Assembly: GCA_016205045.1 (NCBI GenBank)
Contig: JACQJM010000155.1
Coordinates: 1-11,177, forward strand
Direction: 5' to 3'
Length of the DNA stretch: 11,177 bases
From: Elusimicrobiota bacterium
GTDB lineage: Bacteria > Elusimicrobiota > Elusimicrobia > JACQJN01
Below the pieces are notes generated by a model that was given only the letters and a program-made list of their open reading frames with translations, was not told where the DNA came from and did no database searches. The translations under genes were made by a program, and so were the position numbers. Shown here one piece after another: positions 6,415 through 11,177 of the stretch (its first letter is position 1; every line of letters begins with the position of its first letter).

Positions 6415-7256
6415 GCCTTTTGAATAAATCCCGAATGAACCCGGGTCTCACTTCTCAGTTCCCGCCACTTACTTTAGGAATGCAGGGAAGAATATTTTTG
6501 AGGACGCTCTGTTTCCAGTCGGTTTGGAATTTTGAGCGCATGCAAAACGTAGGTTTTTTATTTTGTTTGTGGCCGGTCTTGTCTAAGGTGTGGTCCACCA
6601 AGACCGAGCTCCGCGAGGCAGCCGAGCGGCACCTGGAACACTTCAATACCCAGCCCTATATGGGCAGCTTTGCGGTGGGGGCGACGGCTCGTTTGGAACA
6701 ACAGGCGGCACAGACCGGAGTGACCGCTAAAACTCTGCATCGATTAAACCAAGTTAAGCAGACCCTGGGTCCGGCCTTGGCCGGAATAGGAGACGCTCTT
6801 TTTTGGGGTACTTTGCGTCCTTTTAGCGCGGGACTACTCCTATGCGTGTGGGGTTTAGCGTGGCGGACCGAGGGGAAAGTGGCCACTATCCCCGCAGAAG
6901 GATGGGTGTTGGCGGGGATCGGTGTGTACTTGGTTGCCTACAATGCCTTTGGGTTGTGGGTGCGTTGGAAGGGATTGTCTTGGGGCTATCAATGGGGAGA
7001 ATCGATCGGCACCGAACTTTTACGTATTCCCTGGCAGCGGTGGATTCGCAGGCTCCGAAAAATCGGTTTTGTGGTGGGAATTCTGGCGGGAACCTGGTGG
7101 CTAGTTAATTTGCATGGAAGATCGGGGATAGAATTGAGCCAAGCCCTAAGCATCACTTTTTTATTGGTGTGTTTAAAGTGGCGGGAATGGCGAACGCAGA
7201 CTCTTTTGGGAGTGATGTTTGGAGGAGCCTTTCTTCTCCAGGTATTCACTCGATGA
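6411..7256 (+). CDS. PTS EIID component, mannose family
   Basis: The 281-aa EIID subunit, partner of EIIC in the membrane and found only in mannose-family PTS. Diagnostic segments are SVWNFERMQNVGF (37-49), ERHLEHFNTQPY (72-83) and LGPALAGIGDALFWGTLRP (119-137), followed by hydrophobic segments at about 130-150, 163-182, 217-234, 240-256 and 262-279. Length is normal (E. coli ManZ is about 280). The frame is open back to 6075 inside EIIC, but the N-terminal family match begins only around residue 16, and ATG 6411 overlaps the EIIC stop and has GAGG at 6402-6405, so 6411 is chosen; ATG 6435 is an alternative. Its stop overlaps the HPr start (ATGA 7253-7256). Confidence 0.93.
   Translation: MSLLNKSRMNPGLTSQFPPLTLGMQGRIFLRTLCFQSVWNFERMQNVGFLFCLWPVLSKVWSTKTELREAAERHLEHFNTQPYMGSFAVGATARLEQQAAQTGVTAKTLHRLNQVKQTLGPALAGIGDALFWGTLRPFSAGLLLCVWGLAWRTEGKVATIPAEGWVLAGIGVYLVAYNAFGLWVRWKGLSWGYQWGESIGTELLRIPWQRWIRRLRKIGFVVGILAGTWWLVNLHGRSGIELSQALSITFLLVCLKWREWRTQTLLGVMFGGAFLLQVFTR
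7221..7239 (+). other. mRNA hairpin just upstream of HPr
   Basis: GGAGGAG (7221-7227) can pair with CTTCTCC (7233-7239) over 7 bp, including one G-U pair, around a 5-nt loop. It lies inside the end of the EIID gene, 13 nt before the HPr ATG. It could influence HPr translation or mark a processing site, but coding sequence forms such hairpins by chance. Confidence 0.3.
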
Positions 7257-7519
7257 GGGAAAAAACTTTTACCATTAACAACAAACTTGGTCTTCATGCC
7301 AGGCCCGCAGCCTTGTTGGCCCAAACCGCCTGTCGGCACAAGGCGAGCGTGAAAATATTTAAGGGAGACGTGGAGGTGAACGGAAAAAGCGTGATGGGCC
7401 TGATGATGTTGGCGGCGGGGCAGGGAACCAGGGTTCGCGTGGTGATTGATGGAGAGGATGAACAGCAATCGATGGAGGCCATCGAAAAGCTCTTTAGCCG
7501 AAAATTCGATGAAGACTGA
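7253..7519 (+). CDS. ptsH: Phosphocarrier protein HPr
   Basis: HPr, 88 aa, is the small shuttle that carries phosphate from Enzyme I to EIIA. The active His15 sits in KLGLHARPA (11-19). The regulatory site Ser46 is in VNGKSVMGLMML (42-53), in the form normally recognised by HprK, so this HPr should be subject to both PEP-dependent His and HprK-dependent Ser phosphorylation. The frame stays open upstream to 7169, but the HPr fold begins at MREKTFTI and ATG 7253 overlaps the EIID stop, so the short form is chosen. No clear Shine-Dalgarno sequence is present and translation is probably coupled to EIID. It is followed after 39 nt by Enzyme I. Confidence 0.96.
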   Translation: MREKTFTINNKLGLHARPAALLAQTACRHKASVKIFKGDVEVNGKSVMGLMMLAAGQGTRVRVVIDGEDEQQSMEAIEKLFSRKFDED

Positions 7520-7524
7520 ACCAA

Positions 7525-7559
7525 TTTTTGATTTCGGAGTGCCGATTGTGGATTCACCA
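7525..7559 (+). repeat. Direct heptad-repeat array between HPr and Enzyme I
   Basis: The gap consists of five degenerate 7-bp units in one orientation, the first four ending in GA, for example TTTCGGA (7532), GTGCCGA (7539) and TTGTGGA (7546). The last unit runs into the A of the ptsI ATG at 7559. The period matches the arrays at 2562-2640 and 3567-3646 although the sequence differs. Confidence 0.6.
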
Positions 7560-9277
7560 TGATAATAATTAAGGGTGTTCCTGCGAGTCCCGGGATTGCG
7601 ATCGGACGAGCCTACGTTCTGGAAGACGAGGAAATCGTGGTGAGCCGACAGGAGATTTCCCCGGAACGCGTGCGCTCTGAAGTTAAGCGATTCAAGCAAG
7701 CCCTGGAGCGAACCCATTTGGATCTGGACGCGGCAGAAGCGCGCGTGTTGCGCACCCTCGGAAAAGAACACGCCAAGCTCATCGATGCGCATCGACTCAT
7801 CCTCAAGGACCCCCTGATCACCAAAGAGGTTACCCAAAGGATTTTGCAGGAGCGCGTCAATGCGGAATTCGCTTTGTCTGAGACGCTGGAAAGGGTCAAC
7901 CAGGCTTTTGAGAAAATTGAGGATGAGTTCTTTCGCGACCGGCGACACGATCTGTTTGATGTGGGCAAACGCCTCTTGGAGCATCTATTGCGCAAGGAGC
8001 GCAAACCCCTTTCCGCCCTCCGAGAACCGGCGATTTTGATTGCTAGAAATTTACTTCCCTCAGACACCCTGCATCTGCGGGAAGCACGCGTGTTGGGATT
8101 TGCCACGGATTTGGGTGGAAAAACCAGCCACACCGCTCTGCTGGCCCAGAGCTTGGAGATTCCGGCCGTCGTAGGCCTCTCGGATGCCAGCCATCAAGTG
8201 AAACCGGGAGACATGGTTATTTTGGATGGAAACCAAGGGCTGGTGATCATTTCCCCTGGTCCGGAGGCACTACAGCGCTATGAAAAAGCCCAGGTCAAGG
8301 AGAAGAAGGAAGAGCGGGCGCTGGAAGTTCTTCGCGGACTCCCCTGTGAAACCGCGGACGGAAAACGCGTTGAGTTGCTGGCCAACCTAGACACTTTGGA
8401 AGATGCGCGCACTATCGGGGCGCTCCAGCCGGATGGGATTGGGCTTTTTCGCACGGAATTTTTATATCTCAACCGGACCTCGGCGCCGGAGGAAGAAGAA
8501 CAGGTGGAGGTGTATTCCCGGGTGGTGGAGTCTTTGTCCTCTCTGCCGGTGATCATCCGCACGGCCGATATCGGGGGGGATCGTTTGTCCGATCTAGGGC
8601 TGGAGGGACCTAAGGAGGAAACCAACCCCTTCATGGGGCTACGGGGGATCCGATTGTTTTTGCGCTATCCCGAACTTTTTAAGACTCAACTGAGGGCTAT
8701 TTTGCGGGCGGCGATAAAAGGGCGTGTCAAGATCTTGCTTCCCATGGTTTCTTCCGTGGGGGAACTCAAAAGCGCCCGCAGGCTTTTGACTCAAGCACAA
8801 GCAGAATTGGTTCAAGAGGGGCATGTGTTTGAATCCCCGGTGGAGATGGGCATGATGGTGGAGATCCCGGCGGCAATACTGCTTCTGGATTTCATGCTGG
8901 AGGAGATCGACTTCGTTTCTTTGGGAACCAACGATCTGATTCAATATCTTTTGGCCGTAGATCGTGTCAACGAACATGTTTCTCACCTCTATGATCCTTT
9001 TCATCCTGCCGTACTGCGGGTTCTTCATATGACCGTGGAAGCGGTGCACAAAAAGGGACGCTGGGTCTCCGTGTGCGGAGAAATGGCCTCCGATCCGAGG
9101 GCGGTCCCGCTGCTTTTGGGGGTGGGGGTGGATGCCTTTTCGGTTTCGCCGCGCATGTTCCTTAAGATCAAGCAGACATTGCGCACGCTCAAGGCAGCGG
9201 AGGTCCAGTCGCTGTTTCAGCGCGCCTTGGTCCAGCCCACTTCGGAAGAAGTGCACCGATTGCTGGACGAAAGATAA
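7559..9277 (+). CDS. ptsI: PTS Enzyme I (PEP-protein phosphotransferase)
   Basis: Enzyme I, 572 aa (family usually about 570-575), takes phosphate from PEP and gives it to HPr. The N-terminal domain (about 1-145) binds HPr. The phosphohistidine domain holds His191 in GGKTSHTALLAQ (186-197). The C-terminal PEP-binding barrel shows GIGLFRTEFLY (293-303), RTADIGGD (334-341), NPFMGLRGIR (356-365), GMMVEIPAA (431-439), LGTNDLIQYLLAVDR (455-469) and CGEMASDP (506-513), with Cys506 in the catalytic position. RTADIGGD and CGEMASDP differ slightly from the more common RTLDIGGD and CGEMAGD; neither change removes a known catalytic residue. No GAF or other sensory domain is attached, so this is the plain sugar-type EI, not the nitrogen-type EI(Ntr). 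The start at 7559 ends the heptad array and lacks a Shine-Dalgarno sequence. Confidence 0.97.
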   Translation: MIIIKGVPASPGIAIGRAYVLEDEEIVVSRQEISPERVRSEVKRFKQALERTHLDLDAAEARVLRTLGKEHAKLIDAHRLILKDPLITKEVTQRILQERVNAEFALSETLERVNQAFEKIEDEFFRDRRHDLFDVGKRLLEHLLRKERKPLSALREPAILIARNLLPSDTLHLREARVLGFATDLGGKTSHTALLAQSLEIPAVVGLSDASHQVKPGDMVILDGNQGLVIISPGPEALQRYEKAQVKEKKEERALEVLRGLPCETADGKRVELLANLDTLEDARTIGALQPDGIGLFRTEFLYLNRTSAPEEEEQVEVYSRVVESLSSLPVIIRTADIGGDRLSDLGLEGPKEETNPFMGLRGIRLFLRYPELFKTQLRAILRAAIKGRVKILLPMVSSVGELKSARRLLTQAQAELVQEGHVFESPVEMGMMVEIPAAILLLDFMLEEIDFVSLGTNDLIQYLLAVDRVNEHVSHLYDPFHPAVLRVLHMTVEAVHKKGRWVSVCGEMASDPRAVPLLLGVGVDAFSVSPRMFLKIKQTLRTLKAAEVQSLFQRALVQPTSEEVHRLLDER

Positions 9278-9286
9278 GCCCCTCCA

Positions 9287-11065
9287 ATGACTTCTAATAT
9301 CCGTAACTTTTCCATCATTGCCCACATCGATCACGGAAAATCTACGCTGGCGGATCGTCTCTTGGAAGACACTCAAACCATTCCCCTGCGCATGATGCGA
9401 GAGCAGATGCTTGATGACATGGATTTGGAAAGGGAGAGAGGGATCACCATCAAGGCGAAGGCGGTCCGCATGGTGTACCGCAACCATGTGCTGAACCTGA
9501 TTGATACACCGGGGCATGTGGATTTTTCTTATGAAGTCTCCCGGGCCCTGGCGGCTTGTGAAGGGGCGCTTCTGGTGGTGGATGCTTCCCAGGGAGTGGA
9601 AGCCCAAACGTTGGCTAACGCTCATTTGGCCCAGCGATTGGGGCTGTGCATTATTCCCGTCATTAATAAAGTGGATCTGCCTTCGGCAGATGTCGCGGGA
9701 ACGGTGGCCCAGATTCGGGAGATACTTAAAATAGAGACTCCCTGCCTAGAGGTAAGCGCGAAGGAAGGACGCGGTATTCACGAGGTCTTAGAGGCCATTG
9801 TGCGGGATATCCCTGCTCCGCAAGGCAGTCCCTCTTCCCCGGTGTCCACCCTCATTTTCGATTCCGTTTATGATCCTTATAAAGGGGTGGTGCTGTACAT
9901 CAAGGTGGTGGAAGGAACGGTGCGCTCCGGACAGATGCTCAAGATGTTTTCTTCCGGGTTCGCTTTCCGGGTGGATGAGGTGGGCCACTTGACGCCTTCG
10001 CTTAAAAAGGGAACGGAGCTTATGGCGGGAGACGTGGGATATCTCATCGGGGGCATCAAAGAGGTTCATCAGGTGCGGGTGGGGGATACTCTTATGGAGG
10101 AAGGGCGGCCGTTGCCGGCGGCTCTTCCCGGATACCGCGAAGCGCAACCGGTCGTTTTTGCCGGATTTTACCCCATGAACCCGGCAGATTACCCCGCGTT
10201 GAAGATGGCCCTGGAGAAGCTGAATCTTTCGGATTCTTCCTTCAGTTATCAGGCCGAGTCTTCTCAGGCCTTGGGTTTTGGATATCGCATAGGCTTCTTA
10301 GGCCTGCTTCATCTGGATATCGTCAAGGAACGCCTAGAGCGAGAATTTAATCTCACCCTCATCGCCACCAGCCCCAACGTGGTGTACCGCGTGCGCACCA
10401 AAAAAGATGGATGGATGGAGGTGGATAGCCCGGCCAAGTTTCCACACTATGGGGATATTGAAGAGGTGGAAGAACCCTATGTACGGGTGACCATTGTGCT
10501 CCCCGTGATGTATCTCAATCCTGTCATGAATCTTCTCAAGGAGCGTCGTGGGGAGCACCGCCGGGTGGAGACTCTTTCTAATCAAAGGATGATCGTGGAG
10601 CACGATGTCCCCCTAGCGGAAATCATTTTAGATTTCTACGATAAGCTCAAATCGGTTTCTAAAGGCTATGCTTCTTTTGATTACGAGCCTCAGGGAACCC
10701 GGCTTTCTGATTTGGTTCGAGGCGAGATTCTCATCCACGGAGAGCCCGTGGATGCCTTTTCCTTGGTGGGCCATCGCTCGCGCATGCAGTCGCGAGTGCG
10801 GGCCTTGTGCGAAAAATTAAAGGAGTTGATCCCCCGGCAGATGTTCGAGGTGGCCATTCAAGGGCGGGTGGAAGGAAAGATTGTGGCCAGGGAAACACTT
10901 CCCGCGGTCCGCAAAGATGTTTTGGCCAAGTGTTATGGAGGGGACATCACCCGCAAAAGAAAACTGCTTCAAAAACAAAAAGAGGGAAAGAAAAAAATGA
11001 AGTCCTTGGGAAACGTCGAAATCCCTCAGGAAGCGTTCATGGCGGTTTTAAAACTTAGCGAGTAA
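9287..11065 (+). CDS. lepA: Elongation factor 4 (LepA GTPase)
   Basis: EF4/LepA, 592 aa (family about 595-605), is a ribosome-binding translational GTPase. The G motifs are G1 AHIDHGKST (12-20), the G2 region RGITIKA (51-57), G3 DTPGH (73-77), G4 NKVD (127-130) and G5 SAKEG (157-161). The centre contains domain-II and EF-G-like segments. The C-terminus has the LepA-specific domain ending in KCYGGDITRKRKLL and a lysine-rich tail before NVEIPQEAF. It starts at ATG 9287, 9 nt after the ptsI stop, with no Shine-Dalgarno sequence, and ends with tandem stops TAA-TGA. lepA is more often next to the signal peptidase gene lepB; here it seems simply to be carried at the end of the PTS run. Its start methionine and length fit the family. 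Confidence 0.97.
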   Translation: MTSNIRNFSIIAHIDHGKSTLADRLLEDTQTIPLRMMREQMLDDMDLERERGITIKAKAVRMVYRNHVLNLIDTPGHVDFSYEVSRALAACEGALLVVDASQGVEAQTLANAHLAQRLGLCIIPVINKVDLPSADVAGTVAQIREILKIETPCLEVSAKEGRGIHEVLEAIVRDIPAPQGSPSSPVSTLIFDSVYDPYKGVVLYIKVVEGTVRSGQMLKMFSSGFAFRVDEVGHLTPSLKKGTELMAGDVGYLIGGIKEVHQVRVGDTLMEEGRPLPAALPGYREAQPVVFAGFYPMNPADYPALKMALEKLNLSDSSFSYQAESSQALGFGYRIGFLGLLHLDIVKERLEREFNLTLIATSPNVVYRVRTKKDGWMEVDSPAKFPHYGDIEEVEEPYVRVTIVLPVMYLNPVMNLLKERRGEHRRVETLSNQRMIVEHDVPLAEIILDFYDKLKSVSKGYASFDYEPQGTRLSDLVRGEILIHGEPVDAFSLVGHRSRMQSRVRALCEKLKELIPRQMFEVAIQGRVEGKIVARETLPAVRKDVLAKCYGGDITRKRKLLQKQKEGKKKMKSLGNVEIPQEAFMAVLKLSE

Positions 11066-11177
11066 TGAGGGTGTGCCGAAAATTTCAGGGTATTTTGTCC
11101 AGGGGTCCTGCCTCCCGGTTCGCCCCTCGGCTTCCCTCACTCCACCCATCCCCTGCTAGGGCAGCGAGATGTGGTCC
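11066..11177. other. Tail after lepA with nested inverted repeats
   Basis: The last 112 bases hold no gene I can support. GAGGG (11067-11071) plus GCCG (11075-11078) can pair with CGGC (11128-11131) plus CCCTC (11134-11138), and AGGGG (11101-11105) with CCCCT (11123-11127) inside it. No T-run follows, so it is not a classical Rho-independent terminator. A GTG at 11071 opens a frame running off the window, but its Pro/Arg/Ser-rich product looks non-coding. It may be an intergenic repeat element or a structured 3' end. Confidence 0.4.

Noticed and set aside
7169..7252. 28-residue N-terminal extension of HPr
   Set aside because: It overlaps EIID coding sequence and HPr proteins begin at the equivalent of Met 7253; His15 and Ser46 numbering fit only the short form.
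6989..7984. 331-aa open frame on the minus strand
   Set aside because: It runs antisense across EIID, HPr and ptsI, all with strong family motifs, and its translation resembles no known protein; it is a shadow frame.
8639..9625. 328-aa open frame on the minus strand
   Set aside because: It lies antisense to well-supported ptsI and lepA and spans their junction; its His/Arg-rich composition is typical of a reverse-frame shadow.
11071..11177. Start of a further gene at GTG 11071
   Set aside because: The frame is open to the window edge, but only for about 36 codons, a second frame is open too, and the product is low-complexity Pro/Arg/Ser-rich with no family resemblance.

Overview
The window carries eleven complete genes, all on the + strand, in a tightly packed run from about 188 to 11065. 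No gene, RNA gene, CRISPR array or mobile element is supportable on the minus strand. The order is hpf, hprK, rapZ, a mannose-family PTS EIIA, EIIB, a GH57 4-alpha-glucanotransferase/amylase, EIIC, EIID, HPr (ptsH), Enzyme I (ptsI) and lepA. Gene order and protein features suggest a Gram-negative-type bacterium. The block hpf-hprK-rapZ-EIIA(Man) is familiar from Deltaproteobacteria and related or candidate phyla. Most starts lack a Shine-Dalgarno sequence, and an uncultured lineage such as Omnitrophota would fit, but that assignment is inference.

Region by region: 1-187 is a gene-free leader with two possible promoters, a sigma54-like -24/-12 element (18-33) and a sigma70-like element (146-175). 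The second would give an almost leaderless hpf mRNA. 188-2549 is the regulatory block: a long-form ribosome hibernation factor, the bifunctional HPr kinase/phosphorylase and the RapZ-type P-loop protein. 2641-3550 encodes the soluble EIIA and EIIB. 3647-5791 is the GH57 enzyme, which splits the EII genes. 5788-7519 encodes EIIC, EIID and HPr, linked with GH57 by successive ATGA stop/start overlaps. 7559-9277 is Enzyme I and 9287-11065 is elongation factor 4. 11066-11177 is a short tail with inverted repeats and no convincing gene.

Together the genes encode a whole phosphoryl relay: PEP to EI (His191), to HPr (His15), to EIIA (His9), to EIIB (His14), to sugar through EIIC/EIID. HPr also keeps Ser46, and HprK, its expected kinase, is in the same cluster. 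Sugar flux, HprK control of HPr, glucan remodelling by GH57 and ribosome hibernation by HPF may therefore be co-regulated.

The main oddities are: degenerate heptanucleotide (7-bp period) repeats in the three larger gene gaps, of different sequence but the same period, two of them arranged as inverted arrays; an EIIC that appears to lack its C-terminal membrane segments; a GH57 gene placed inside a PTS locus; and general absence of Shine-Dalgarno signals.
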